This document shows, piece by piece, positions 45,293 to 54,720 of a DNA stretch of 64,000 bases (its first letter is position 1; each line of letters opens with the position of its first letter). The stretch lies in assembly GCA_048296855.1 (NCBI GenBank), contig CP182631.1. One strand, written 5' to 3'. The stretch is from Pseudocolwellia sp048296855 (GTDB taxonomy: Bacteria; Pseudomonadota; Gammaproteobacteria; Enterobacterales; Alteromonadaceae). The position numbers and the translations under genes are program-made. The notes under the pieces are model-generated. The model was not told the DNA's origin. It made no database searches and worked only from the letters and a program-made list of their open reading frames with translations.

Positions 45293-46552
45293 ATGTATTA
45301 TCATTTAATTAATAAGAATAGGATGTTAAATTTTTTAACGTGCTTACTGTTTTGTTGTACTTTAGTTTCTCATGCTGAAGATCTGATTCCCTTTCCATTT
45401 GATATGCCTGATAAAAAACCTGATATCCCCCTTAGCAAAGCAATGGAAAGAGCTTATAGCCAATACGAAGCTCCGTCGTATCGTGAAAATGAACTCCATA
45501 GCTTATTTCGTTACACACGTTTAAAAGGATTTGATTACAAACAAGGTAACGGAACCATTAGTCGTCGTGATCCCAGTAAAATTATCAAAGTAGATGGTGA
45601 ATATTATGTTTGGTATACAAAGCGTGACACTCCTATACCGCCACGAGGGGCTAAAGGCGCTAGTGATGTTATTCCGTCTAGCGATTGGGATCTTGCCGAA
45701 GTATGGTATGCCACGAGCAAAGATGGGTTTACTTGGAAAGAACAAGGCGTAGCTATTAAGCGTCCTGATAAACCTAATGTGGGCTGGCGCTCTGTTTCTA
45801 CACCTGATATTTTAGTGTGGAAAAACAAATACTACCTTTACTATCAAGCTTTTATGGAAATGTCAGGTAAGCGAGGAGATGATTGCCCTGTAACGGTTTC
45901 TGTAGCAGATTCACCTACAGGGCCTTGGACACCTACTCATAAAATTGTTATTCCTAATGGACCTGAAGGCGCTTGGGATTCAAAGTCTATACATGACCCT
46001 TATCCGCTAGTACATAATGGAAAGATTTATTTATATTATAAATCTGACTTCGGACAAAACAGTCAATTATATCGTGCGCAAGGTTTAGCAATTGCCGAAA
46101 ATCCATTAGGCCCTTTTAATAAGCACGAACTAAATCCTGTATTAAATTCAGGTCACGAAACTACACTGTTTCCATGGAAAGAAGGTATAGCAGCCTTAAG
46201 TATTAGACACGGTAACGAGAATAACACGATTCAATACGCACCAGACGGCGTAAATTTTGAAGTAAAAAGCTCAGTGTCATTAATGCCTGTTGCCGCAGGC
46301 CCATACATACCAGATGCTTTTACTGATACCAAAAATGGCAAAGGAATTTTATGGGGACTTTCACACTTTGCTCATCAAGGTAGTCGACAACATAGGCACA
46401 GTATTTTGGCTCGATTTGATTGCGATCTTCACCAAGAGGTAAATGAACCCTCAATGAGAGATACAGAGTACTTTCTTAAATCTGATGTGTATTTTTCTCA
46501 AGGATTAGGCTCTGCTTTTGAAAAGCGTAAAAAAATGTCGACCCTTGATTAA
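45293..46552 (+). CDS. GH117-family glycoside hydrolase
   Basis: A five-bladed propeller glycosidase of GH117, which removes 3,6-anhydro-L-galactose from agar oligosaccharides. Catalytic residues as known in the family can be placed: Asp in SRRDPSKI, Asp in SIHDPYPLV, and the His-Glu pair in SGHETTLFP. Propeller motifs EYYVWYTKR, KYYLYYQAF and KIYLYYKS recur. The signal peptide (ending LVSHAED) implies periplasmic action. Start uncertain: 45293 gives a clean signal sequence, 45251 and 45323 are alternatives. It neighbours GH2 and sulfatase genes. Confidence 0.87.
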   Translation: MYYHLINKNRMLNFLTCLLFCCTLVSHAEDLIPFPFDMPDKKPDIPLSKAMERAYSQYEAPSYRENELHSLFRYTRLKGFDYKQGNGTISRRDPSKIIKVDGEYYVWYTKRDTPIPPRGAKGASDVIPSSDWDLAEVWYATSKDGFTWKEQGVAIKRPDKPNVGWRSVSTPDILVWKNKYYLYYQAFMEMSGKRGDDCPVTVSVADSPTGPWTPTHKIVIPNGPEGAWDSKSIHDPYPLVHNGKIYLYYKSDFGQNSQLYRAQGLAIAENPLGPFNKHELNPVLNSGHETTLFPWKEGIAALSIRHGNENNTIQYAPDGVNFEVKSSVSLMPVAAGPYIPDAFTDTKNGKGILWGLSHFAHQGSRQHRHSILARFDCDLHQEVNEPSMRDTEYFLKSDVYFSQGLGSAFEKRKKMSTLD

Positions 46553-47059
46553 GTTTAAAACTATCTAATAATTTGTACTTTACCACTTGCCAGTAACGAT
46601 ATTTTAATAAGGTAATAACGAGATTTTTCACTCATTATTATCTTATTTTTTTTCTCAAATAAAACTTCTTATAAAAAAGTTAAATTTATTTAACCCCTTT
46701 CCTGAATCCCAAACGTTATATACCTGAACATGACGGAACATGTTTACTATCAATTGTTGTGTGATCACACCTCTTTCATGTTTTATACCCGTTACCACTC
46801 AAGATGCGTATTTCAGAGTGCTTGAGCGATATCAATTCAAGGCAATGCTTTGTAATAATGGCGTTCCCTTATAAAAAGCATTAACGCAGAAGTGATTTTG
46901 CTCAAGCGCTTCTTCGATGGGTCTAAAAACAATTTATGCTTCGTTATTAACTTTAGTCAGGGAATAACCATGACGTAAACTTAATGCCTTGCTTAAATTG
47001 TTTTTAGTTCCCACTGAAACCTGCATCTTGAATGATAACGGGTATATAGAGGACTTAAA
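46553..47059. other. Gap between GH117 and the TonB-sigma trio
   Basis: 507 bp without a gene. The first 230 bp are AT-rich with no feature; the remainder is the long palindromic element (46784-47046), which ends 13 bp before the next ATG and thus may supply that gene's promoter or 5' leader. Confidence 0.5.
46784..47046. repeat. Long TATACCCGTTACC-type palindromic element (copy 3, 263 bp)
   Basis: Starts TATACCCGTTACCACTCAAG and ends GATAACGGGTATA, with arms like those of the short repeats. The interior has nested inverted repeats (CTAAAAACAATTTA with TAAATTGTTTTTAG; GTTCCCTTA with TAGTCAGGGAATAAC, imperfect). No open frame. It has the build of a non-autonomous mobile element. Confidence 0.8.
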
Positions 47060-47668
47060 ATGAAAAAATTACTGAGTGTTATATCGTTAGCGAGTATTGT
47101 TACTTTTAGTTTATTTGTATTTATGGCGTATTTAGTTAACAGCGACGAGGTTAATATTGTTGACCCATTACCTGATGTAATTGTTGACGTATACCAAACC
47201 AAACCTGAGAAACCTGTCATTGAAAGAAAGCCAGCATTACCTGAACCACCCAAAGCACCAGAGCCTATGCCTAAAGTAATGACTGAAATTGATCCAACTT
47301 TACCCACAGATGGAATAGGTGAAATACTTGTGAATGTAAAAGTACCATCAACAACATTAGGAACAGGAGATATTTTTACAAAGCCCGATCACGATGCTCG
47401 ACCTATTGTACGTATTAGTCCTAAATATCCGATAACAGCAGCGCGAGATGGTATTGAAGGTTGGGTTAAGTTAGCATTCGATATTAACAAAGTAGGCGAA
47501 GTGGTTAATATTTCAATACTTGACTCTTATCCTAAGCGTACATTTGATAAAGCGGCCAAACAAGCATTAAAAAGATGGAAATATAAAGCAAAATCAGTGA
47601 ACGGAGTAACCGTGTATCAAACACATCAAACGGTGCAATTAGATTTTAATATGGACCAACAAATTTAG
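47060..47668 (+). CDS. TonB-like energy-transducer protein
   Basis: 202 residues: one N-terminal membrane helix (about 5-27), a Pro-rich periplasmic spacer (PALPEPPKAPEPMP), and a TonB C-terminal domain (SPKYPITAARDGIEGWVKLAFDI, ending YKAKSVNGVTVYQTHQTVQLDF). TonB links ExbB/ExbD proton force to outer-membrane receptors; ExbB/D are not nearby. GAGGACTT precedes the ATG just after the palindromic element. First of three genes with an ECF sigma factor and a second TonB-like protein. Confidence 0.88.
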   Translation: MKKLLSVISLASIVTFSLFVFMAYLVNSDEVNIVDPLPDVIVDVYQTKPEKPVIERKPALPEPPKAPEPMPKVMTEIDPTLPTDGIGEILVNVKVPSTTLGTGDIFTKPDHDARPIVRISPKYPITAARDGIEGWVKLAFDINKVGEVVNISILDSYPKRTFDKAAKQALKRWKYKAKSVNGVTVYQTHQTVQLDFNMDQQI

Positions 47669-47677
47669 ATTGTTGAC

Positions 47678-48286
47678 TTGCTAGGGAATCATTTGAATTT
47701 ACCTTCAAAAATTAGAGGCTGGTTTAATTCTACACAAACCAGCCTAACAAATGTAGATATGAGCGCTAGCCCTGAAAAGGTGATGGCGAAATATATTACG
47801 ACGGGTAAAAAACAGTACTTAAGCTTATTAGTAGCGGAGTTTAATCTTGCTCTGTATCACTATTTATTAAGCCAGTCAGACAAAGCGACTGCAGAAGATG
47901 TCGTACAAATAACTTGGCTTAAAGTCATGAAAACGCAAAGCTCGGTTACCCCAACTCACGTTAAAAGTTGGTTGTTTACCATAGCGAGAAACACCTTAAT
48001 TGACGAACTACGTAAACAAAATCGATGGCAACATATAGAATTTGAAGACCAAATAGCCACTGAAAACAACCCTGAGCAACAACTTGAAAATCAAGATAAA
48101 TTAGCACAATTTAATCACGCCTTAGCAACACTTCCTTTTTTACAAAGAGAAGCGTTTATATTGCAACAAGAAGGTTTTTCGTTATTACAAATAAGTGACT
48201 TAACGAGCGAGTCGCAAGAAACCATAAAAAGCCGATTACGATATGCACGTAATCATTTAAAAAATAAAATAGGAACCACATCATGA
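47678..48286 (+). CDS. ECF-type RNA polymerase sigma factor
   Basis: Region 2 lies around ATAEDVVQITWLKVMKTQ and SWLFTIARNTLIDELRKQNRW; region 4 is LPFLQREAFILQQEGFSLLQISDLTSESQETIKSRLRYAR. Lacks regions 1 and 3, typical of ECF sigma-70. The start is uncertain: TTG at 47678 gives 202 residues, ATG at 47759 gives 175, nearer the usual length. The stop overlaps the start of the next gene (ATGA), so the two are translationally coupled, as for a sigma / anti-sigma pair. Confidence 0.85.
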   Translation: MLGNHLNLPSKIRGWFNSTQTSLTNVDMSASPEKVMAKYITTGKKQYLSLLVAEFNLALYHYLLSQSDKATAEDVVQITWLKVMKTQSSVTPTHVKSWLFTIARNTLIDELRKQNRWQHIEFEDQIATENNPEQQLENQDKLAQFNHALATLPFLQREAFILQQEGFSLLQISDLTSESQETIKSRLRYARNHLKNKIGTTS

Positions 48287-49020
48287 GTACCGAAAAGGGT
48301 AGCGATAAGTTTGATAAAGATATCGACGCTCTTTATTTACAGCGAAAAAATAACATTCAAGCACCTGATATAACTTTTGAAGGAGCTGTGGCAGACAATT
48401 CACCTAAAAAAAGGTATCGAATGAAAGAGGTTGTTTCGATATTAATGTTAGGAGGTGTTGCTTCGTTTGGAATTTTTGCTGTAATTAATCATTTAGCACA
48501 GCTTCCCGAAAATACACAACAGCCACCAAACGAATCAATAACACTTGTTGAAGTTATTGACATAGATAAATTTGATAAAGCCAATCAGCCTATTAATTTA
48601 ACGCCGCCGAAAGAGCAAAAAAAGGTACGACAAACGCTAGCCGAGCAGCCAACAAGAAACTTTGAAATTAATACCGGCATTCAAGTTAAACCTAAACCTG
48701 CCAAGGCAATAAGCATAAACAGCCTTAATGTTGAAGCAATAGCCTTAGTGCCAAATAAATTACAGCCTCATCGCGTGCACCCTACATTTAAGGTGATGCC
48801 TGACTTAAGCCGACATAGTGCATCACGTCAGTCAGGAAGAGTTAAACTTACGTATACTTTGTCTGATGAGGGCACGGTAGAAAACATAGCTGTGGTAGAA
48901 AGTAACGTGAACCGAGATCTAGAAAGATCAGCTCAAGAAGCGTTATCACAATGGCGCTATGCTCCTAAATCTTCTTTAGGTAAAGCATTACAGGTAGAGT
49001 TTCAGTTTAATCGAAAATAA
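48283..49020 (+). CDS. Membrane-anchored protein with TonB C-terminal domain, possible anti-sigma
   Basis: 245 residues: a short cytoplasmic N-terminus (about 1-48, FDKDIDALYLQRKNN), one membrane helix (about 50-70, VVSILMLGGVASFGIFAVI), then a spacer and TonB-like C-terminal domain (SRQSGRVKLTYTLSDEGTVENIAVVES, ending KALQVEFQFNRK). The position after an ECF sigma gene with ATGA overlap is the usual slot of an anti-sigma factor. A TonB-type periplasmic end on a putative anti-sigma protein would let it touch a receptor or envelope signal. That reading is inference. Confidence 0.75.
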   Translation: MSTEKGSDKFDKDIDALYLQRKNNIQAPDITFEGAVADNSPKKRYRMKEVVSILMLGGVASFGIFAVINHLAQLPENTQQPPNESITLVEVIDIDKFDKANQPINLTPPKEQKKVRQTLAEQPTRNFEINTGIQVKPKPAKAISINSLNVEAIALVPNKLQPHRVHPTFKVMPDLSRHSASRQSGRVKLTYTLSDEGTVENIAVVESNVNRDLERSAQEALSQWRYAPKSSLGKALQVEFQFNRK

Positions 49021-49146
49021 TTGAAGGAAAAAGATGAACAAAGCCTGAATGAAATGTACAAATTGATACAATTGTTAAATGAATTCTAGGTTATAAAATA
49101 AGTCATAATTTATAAGATATTTAAGCATTAATAAAAAGGAAACACT

Positions 49147-49869
49147 ATGCGATATTTACTGCGAAACACCATCATGCTTTTAGGTTGTATGAGCTTTTTT
49201 ACTATGGCAGCTTCATTACCCAATGTGCCACATTTTTACGTACAAGGTACGGGGAAAATTACCGTAGTGCCAGATACGGCAAAAATATCCTTTGCAATTA
49301 CTACGCGTGATAAAGACCTGATCAAAGCCAAAAAAGAAGCCGACACTTTATCAGCTAAAGTGATCAAAATAGCGAAAGATTATCGCCTTGATAAAAAAGA
49401 CATTTCAGCGTCTGAGTTATATATTCAACGTGAAACTCAATACGACAACATAACACGTAAACAAGTATTTATAGGCCACAAAGTCACTCGTTCAGTTCAG
49501 CTATATCTTAAAGATTTAGAACGTTATTCACACCTAGTACAAAGCTTAGTGAATGCCGGTGTTACCGAAATGCATGGCGTACAACTTATTGCTTCTAATA
49601 TGGAAGCGCTTAATAAAAAAGCCTCGCTACTGGCTATTGCTGATGCTAAACAGTCAGCAAAAGATCTAGCAAAAGGTTTTGAAGTAAACTTAGGGCAATT
49701 ATATCGCGCATCAAAAGAGCCTATTCAAGGCGAAGCACCGTATTCAAGTAGGGGGATGATGGAAATGGCGAGCTTTAAATCGGCTCCAGCTAATGTTGTA
49801 GATGACGCATTCGAGGCCGGTTCGATTGATGTGGTTCAACATATCTATGCTGTTTATTTGATTGATTAG
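49147..49869 (+). CDS. SIMPL (DUF541) domain periplasmic protein
   Basis: 240 residues with a signal peptide (ending TMAASLPN) and a SIMPL domain: VQGTGKITVVPDTAKISFAI, then KKADISASELYIQ-like strand, and late VNLGQLYRASKE. SIMPL proteins are exported, oligomeric, often linked to outer-membrane or oxidative stress; exact role unknown. AAGGAAA lies upstream. It follows the sigma / TonB trio. Confidence 0.88.
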   Translation: MRYLLRNTIMLLGCMSFFTMAASLPNVPHFYVQGTGKITVVPDTAKISFAITTRDKDLIKAKKEADTLSAKVIKIAKDYRLDKKDISASELYIQRETQYDNITRKQVFIGHKVTRSVQLYLKDLERYSHLVQSLVNAGVTEMHGVQLIASNMEALNKKASLLAIADAKQSAKDLAKGFEVNLGQLYRASKEPIQGEAPYSSRGMMEMASFKSAPANVVDDAFEAGSIDVVQHIYAVYLID

Positions 49870-50402
49870 GTCATTCAAACCGTTTTTAGATTTAAAAAAT
49901 CTATTTCATTAATTGAATGAAAAAGTGAGACATTTTGTCACATTTCAAATAGATCATAAGTAGATAACATAGCGTTAACTTTTTATTTCTCGTTAACTTG
50001 GTGTTGTTTACTTATAAATCAATCATTTAAACTCTTGTCGCTGTCTCTTATCCTTGTTCCATTATCTTTCTCTACATTGGCTTATGTTTCACCTAGTTAT
50101 TGCTGATACCAATAAAACCAGTCAAATTGAGCGATTGACTGTTACGTCAAACCGTAAATAAATGTTAGATACAGACTTAGATCAAGAAACGGTGATAAAG
50201 CGCAATTTAATAATAAGTTGTAATTTATTTGTATTTTTTGGCGTTAATAACATTTATTCGTTTCGCTTTAAATTGCATAGGAAGTTAGGCTGTTATATGA
50301 CTAAGTATTTTCTTTGTGTTTATATTTGATGTGTTTATTTAATATATAAAATATCATACAATCAATGAATCATTGAACTGTATTTTATATTAAAGAGATA
50401 AC
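49870..50402. other. Gap upstream of GH2 gene
   Basis: 533 bp with no credible gene. A small inverted repeat CAGTCAA / TTGACTG at 50119-50141 could be an operator or minor hairpin. A looser pair GCGCAATTTAA and TTAAATTGC near 50200-50280 suggests a decayed palindromic element. Not annotated further. Confidence 0.4.
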
Positions 50403-52946
50403 ATGTATAGCCAAATAGTTTCATCTTTATTCAAACATATTAGACGCAAATTTCAATCATATAGTATTGTTATTATTTATTTTTTAACTTTTCTATTCTC
50501 TATTTCATTGTCTGCTGGAGAATTAATTGGTGTTAAAGAAAGCTTTAACTATGGTTGGATGTTTTCAAAAGGTACACAAGCGGGGGCGCAATCTCCCGCA
50601 TTCGACGATAGTCATTGGCAAGCCGTTACTTTACCGCACGATTGGTCAATAGAAGGACCTTTTGATAAAAAATATAACGCAAGGAATGGCGGTTTACCTG
50701 TTTTTGGTGACGGTTGGTATCGTAAGAAATTTACCTTACCTAAAAGTGCGCAAGGTAAATATGTATCGGTAACATTTGATGCCGCAATGGATCATTCAAA
50801 AGTGTATATTAACGGACACTTATTGGGCGAACGCCCCTACGGATATATTGCTTTTGAGTACGATTTAACTCCGTATTTGTACTATGGGGAGAAACAAAAT
50901 GTTATTTCAGTTAGCTTGTCGCCTAAAAATTTATCGGCTCGTTGGTATGCTGGCTCAGGCTTATATAGAAATACTTGGCTTGAAATTAACGATGCAATTC
51001 ATGTGGCCAAATGGGGTACAAGTGTTACCACACCTAAGGTTTCAAAAGCTCAAGCCACCGTTAATTTAGACACAACCATTAATAACTTATCTGCTGAATC
51101 TACATCGGCAAAAATTACACAAACTATTCGTAATGCTAAAGGCAATATAGTTGCAACAAGTAGTAGTGAAGTTAATCAGTTATCAGCAAATAGCCAAAAA
51201 CAGGTTAATCATCAGTTTACTATTAAAAATCCTATCTTATGGGATATTGAAAACCCACATTTATATCAAATAGAAACACAAATAGTGCGTAAAAATAAAG
51301 TGGTGGATCAATATTTTACACCACTAGGTATTCGTCATATTGAATACAAGGCGGATGACGGATTCTGGTTAAATGGTCGTAGAGTACAAATACAAGGTGT
51401 TTGCCTACATCACGACAATGGACCATTAGGCGCCATAGCTAATAAACGCGCGATTGAGCGTAAATTGCAAATAATGAAAGATATGGGGGCTAACTCTGTA
51501 CGCACATCTCATAATCCACCATCGCCAGAGTTGGTACAACTGGCGGATGAAATGGGTATTTTATTACAAGTTGAAGCGTTTGATGTATGGAAAATAGAAA
51601 AGAAAACCGTGGTTAACGGCTACCAAAATCATTTTGATGAGTGGCACGAGCGTGACTTAAGCGACATGATTATTCAAAATCGTAATAGTCCATCTGTTAT
51701 TATGTGGAGTATCGGTAACGAAATTATTGAACAATCAGACAAAAATGGTGGCAAGGTTGCTAAAAAGTTAACAGATATTGCGAAAAAAACAGACCCAAGC
51801 CGATTAGTTGCAGCAGGTTTTAATAATCCTACCGGTGCGATTAATAATGGTTTAGCAGACGCTGTTGAAATTGTTGGTTTAAATTACAAACCATTAAGCT
51901 ATGAAAAACGACATAAAGACCACCCTACATGGCCACTCGTTGCGAGTGAAACCTCATCAATTACTAGCACACGTGGCATGTATCATTTTCCTATTGATAA
52001 ATACAAAACACACCCATCACGTTATGTGACCAGTTACGACATTATTGGTCCGGTTTGGGCATATCCTCCTGATATTGAATTTGAATATTTAGCTAAAACA
52101 CCTGCTGTTATGGGCGAATATATTTGGACTGGATTTGATTACTTAGGTGAGCCAACGCCATATGGTGGGCGTGATCACAGTGAAGACGGTTACTGGAATG
52201 GCGATTGGCCAGTAAGAAGCTCTTCTTTTGGTGCAGTAGATCTTGTTGGTTTTCCTAAAGATAGATTCTTTTTATACCAAAGCCAATGGACGAAAAAGCC
52301 GATGGTGCATGTATTACCTCATTGGAATTGGGAAAATAAAATAGGTGAAACTATTCCTGTATTTGCTTACACCAATGCCGAACAAGTTGAGTTGTTTGTT
52401 AACGGAAAATCAATGGGTGTAAAAACCAAAGGAGTTGATAAAGCTGAAATTCCTATCGACTTTTTACGTTGGAAAAAAGAAGAACGTAAAAATTATAAAA
52501 CGCCTTACCGTTTACGTTGGGATGTTAAATATCAACCCGGTGAATTAAAAGTAGTGGCTTATACAAAAGGGAAAAAAGTTGCGGAAAAAATTATCAAAAC
52601 AGCATCAAATCCAGCCATTGTTGAACTCGTGCCTGATCGCACTGAAATTACTGCCGATGGCGAAGATTTATCTTACGTTAGCGTACTGATCAAAGATAAA
52701 AACGGAAACATAGTACCAACAGCAGACAACCTTGTACGCTTTTTTGTGGAAGGTGCCGGCGTAATAGCCGCAGTAGGTAACGGCGATTCGGCAACGATAG
52801 CACCTTTTAAAGCAGATTATCGAAGAGCTTTTAATGGTAAAGCTATGTTAATTATTCGCAGTAAAAAAGGCGAGCGAGGGGCTATTAAAATATCAGCATA
52901 TTCAGAACAACTGGAAAGCAACGAGGTTGTTCTTCATGCTAAATAA
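50403..52946 (+). CDS. GH2-family glycoside hydrolase (beta-galactosidase-like)
   Basis: 847 residues with an N-terminal membrane or signal segment. Order: sugar-binding jelly-roll (GWYRKKFTLPKS), Ig-like domain, TIM barrel with SVRTSHNPPSPEL and acid/base NE in WSIGNEIIEQS, and a likely nucleophile Glu in LVASETSS, then extra C-terminal Ig-like domains (ADGEDLSYVSVLIKDKNGN) of DUF4982 type. Likely removes beta-galactosyl or a related residue from an oligosaccharide in the periplasm. Overlaps the start of the sulfatase frame (true GTG at 52987), so the two are co-transcribed. Confidence 0.9.
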   Translation: MYSQIVSSLFKHIRRKFQSYSIVIIYFLTFLFSISLSAGELIGVKESFNYGWMFSKGTQAGAQSPAFDDSHWQAVTLPHDWSIEGPFDKKYNARNGGLPVFGDGWYRKKFTLPKSAQGKYVSVTFDAAMDHSKVYINGHLLGERPYGYIAFEYDLTPYLYYGEKQNVISVSLSPKNLSARWYAGSGLYRNTWLEINDAIHVAKWGTSVTTPKVSKAQATVNLDTTINNLSAESTSAKITQTIRNAKGNIVATSSSEVNQLSANSQKQVNHQFTIKNPILWDIENPHLYQIETQIVRKNKVVDQYFTPLGIRHIEYKADDGFWLNGRRVQIQGVCLHHDNGPLGAIANKRAIERKLQIMKDMGANSVRTSHNPPSPELVQLADEMGILLQVEAFDVWKIEKKTVVNGYQNHFDEWHERDLSDMIIQNRNSPSVIMWSIGNEIIEQSDKNGGKVAKKLTDIAKKTDPSRLVAAGFNNPTGAINNGLADAVEIVGLNYKPLSYEKRHKDHPTWPLVASETSSITSTRGMYHFPIDKYKTHPSRYVTSYDIIGPVWAYPPDIEFEYLAKTPAVMGEYIWTGFDYLGEPTPYGGRDHSEDGYWNGDWPVRSSSFGAVDLVGFPKDRFFLYQSQWTKKPMVHVLPHWNWENKIGETIPVFAYTNAEQVELFVNGKSMGVKTKGVDKAEIPIDFLRWKKEERKNYKTPYRLRWDVKYQPGELKVVAYTKGKKVAEKIIKTASNPAIVELVPDRTEITADGEDLSYVSVLIKDKNGNIVPTADNLVRFFVEGAGVIAAVGNGDSATIAPFKADYRRAFNGKAMLIIRSKKGERGAIKISAYSEQLESNEVVLHAK

Positions 52947-52986
52947 ATTCGTGGGAACTAAACACATATTGAAAAGAGAGAGTACA

Positions 52987-54558
52987 GTGAAAATTATTCC
53001 TATTATATTGACTGCTGCTTTTACGTTGGTGGGGTGCTCAGAGCCAAGTAATACAAACGCTGCTAATGCTGAAAAAACGTCAGAGTTAAGTAAAGTGCCA
53101 AGTAAATCAACAAAACCGAATATTTTGTTTATATTTGCTGACGATCAATCGCCTAAAACAATAGGTGCGTATGGTAACACCGAAATACAAACCCCTAACT
53201 TAGATAAACTCGCGCAAAAAGGCGTTAACTTTACTAATGCTCATAATATGGGGGCTTGGAATGGTGCGGTATGTCAAGCATCGCGTACCATGCTAAATTC
53301 AGGTCGTTCAGTATGGCAAGCCCATAAAATGGACAAAGAGTTTAACCAAGGTAAAGGGATAGATAAAACATGGGCAAAACTGCTTGAAGCACAAGGTTAT
53401 AATACCTACATGACCGGCAAGTGGCATGTTGCAGCAAAGGCAGACAAAGTTTTTAATACCAGCACTCATGTTAGACCAGGCATGCCAAAAGACCACTGGG
53501 ACCATTATAAAATGGTGCAACTGTTTAGAGATTTTTATGCTGGAAAAACCCAATATAAATCTGTAGAAGAATTTATGCCGGTTGGATATAACCGACCATT
53601 AGGGCCTGAGGATAACTCATGGTCACCTACCGATACAACGCAAGGTGGTTTTTATCAAGGTGGTAAGCACTGGAGCGAAGTACTAAAAGATGATGCAGTA
53701 GCTTTTATTGAGCAAGCGGCCACTAAACCTGATCCATTCTTTATGTATATAGCTTTTAATGCGCCTCATGATCCAAGGCAAGCTCCGCAAGCGTATCAAG
53801 ACAAATACACAGCAGCAGAGTTATCACTACCTAAAAGCTGGCAAGCCAATTACCCAGAAAAAGACCTAATAGGTAATGGGCCAAGCTTACGTGATGCTGC
53901 TTTAGCGCCATTTCCTAGAACGGAATATGCAACTCGTGCACACCTAAAAGAATACTACGCACTAATTACACATTTAGACACACAAGTTGGCGAGATAATG
54001 GCGGCTCTTAAAGCCAGTGGAAAAATGGATAATACTTATATTATTTATACCGCCGACCATGGTTTAGCGGTAGGCGAACATGGCTTATTTGGTAAGCAAA
54101 ATATGTATGACGAAAGTATCAGAGCACCTTTTATTATTTGGGGGCCAGGTATTGAAGGTGGACAAAAAGTTGATGCCAATATTTACCTACAAGACGCAAT
54201 GGCAACGAGTTTAGAACTCGCAGGAGTTGAAAAACCAGACTATGTATTTTTCAATTCAATTATTGATTTAGCTAAAGGACAAACTACAAAAAGTCATTAC
54301 GACGCTATTTATGGCGCATACGTAAAAAGTCAAAGAATGATCAAAAAAGACGGATTCAAACTGATTGTTTATCCTGATGCTAATAAAGTTAAGTTATTTG
54401 ACTTGAAGGCAGATCCTGACGAAATGCAAGATCTTGCTAATAACAATATGTACTTATCAAAAGTTAAAGACCTGTTTTCAGAATTGTTGAGATTACAAAA
54501 CAGTTTTGAAGATCAAGTCGATTTAACGCAAATGTATAAGCAATACGTAAAATTTTAA
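52987..54558 (+). CDS. Lipoprotein sulfatase (formylglycine type)
   Basis: 523 residues from GTG 52987, with lipobox LVGC (C17). Metal site ADDQS (D52, D53), formylglycine motif CQASR at C96 (Ala replaces the usual Pro; CxAxR is accepted in the family), then MTGKWHVAA and YTADHGLAVGEHG. I choose GTG because GAGAGAG lies just upstream and it yields a clean lipoprotein signal. The gene begins 41 bp after the GH2 stop. It likely removes sulfate from a galactan-type oligosaccharide after export to the outer-membrane face. Confidence 0.9.
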   Translation: MKIIPIILTAAFTLVGCSEPSNTNAANAEKTSELSKVPSKSTKPNILFIFADDQSPKTIGAYGNTEIQTPNLDKLAQKGVNFTNAHNMGAWNGAVCQASRTMLNSGRSVWQAHKMDKEFNQGKGIDKTWAKLLEAQGYNTYMTGKWHVAAKADKVFNTSTHVRPGMPKDHWDHYKMVQLFRDFYAGKTQYKSVEEFMPVGYNRPLGPEDNSWSPTDTTQGGFYQGGKHWSEVLKDDAVAFIEQAATKPDPFFMYIAFNAPHDPRQAPQAYQDKYTAAELSLPKSWQANYPEKDLIGNGPSLRDAALAPFPRTEYATRAHLKEYYALITHLDTQVGEIMAALKASGKMDNTYIIYTADHGLAVGEHGLFGKQNMYDESIRAPFIIWGPGIEGGQKVDANIYLQDAMATSLELAGVEKPDYVFFNSIIDLAKGQTTKSHYDAIYGAYVKSQRMIKKDGFKLIVYPDANKVKLFDLKADPDEMQDLANNNMYLSKVKDLFSELLRLQNSFEDQVDLTQMYKQYVKF

Positions 54559-54641
54559 TTGTTACCTCTAAAAACAACCCTTACTAAGTTGTTGATATGT
54601 AATATTAATTGTGTTTTTTGTGTAAATAATTTTTTAGAAAT

Positions 54642-54677
54642 AAAAAATCCGATGGGCTAAGGCTCATCGGATTTTTT
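54642..54677. terminator. Strong bidirectional terminator after sulfatase
   Basis: AAAAAATCCGATGGGC and GCTCATCGGATTTTTT pair with one mismatch (16-bp stem, 4-base loop); A and T tracts on either side give both strands a rho-independent terminator, suited to the convergent genes here. Confidence 0.9.
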
Positions 54678-54720
54678 CACATTAATAGTTAAAGGTAGTA
54701 ATTACCCATGTAGTGTATCT

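Noticed and set aside
50119..50141. CAGTCAA / TTGACTG inverted repeat as an operator
   Set aside because: Short and single; not enough for a regulatory call.
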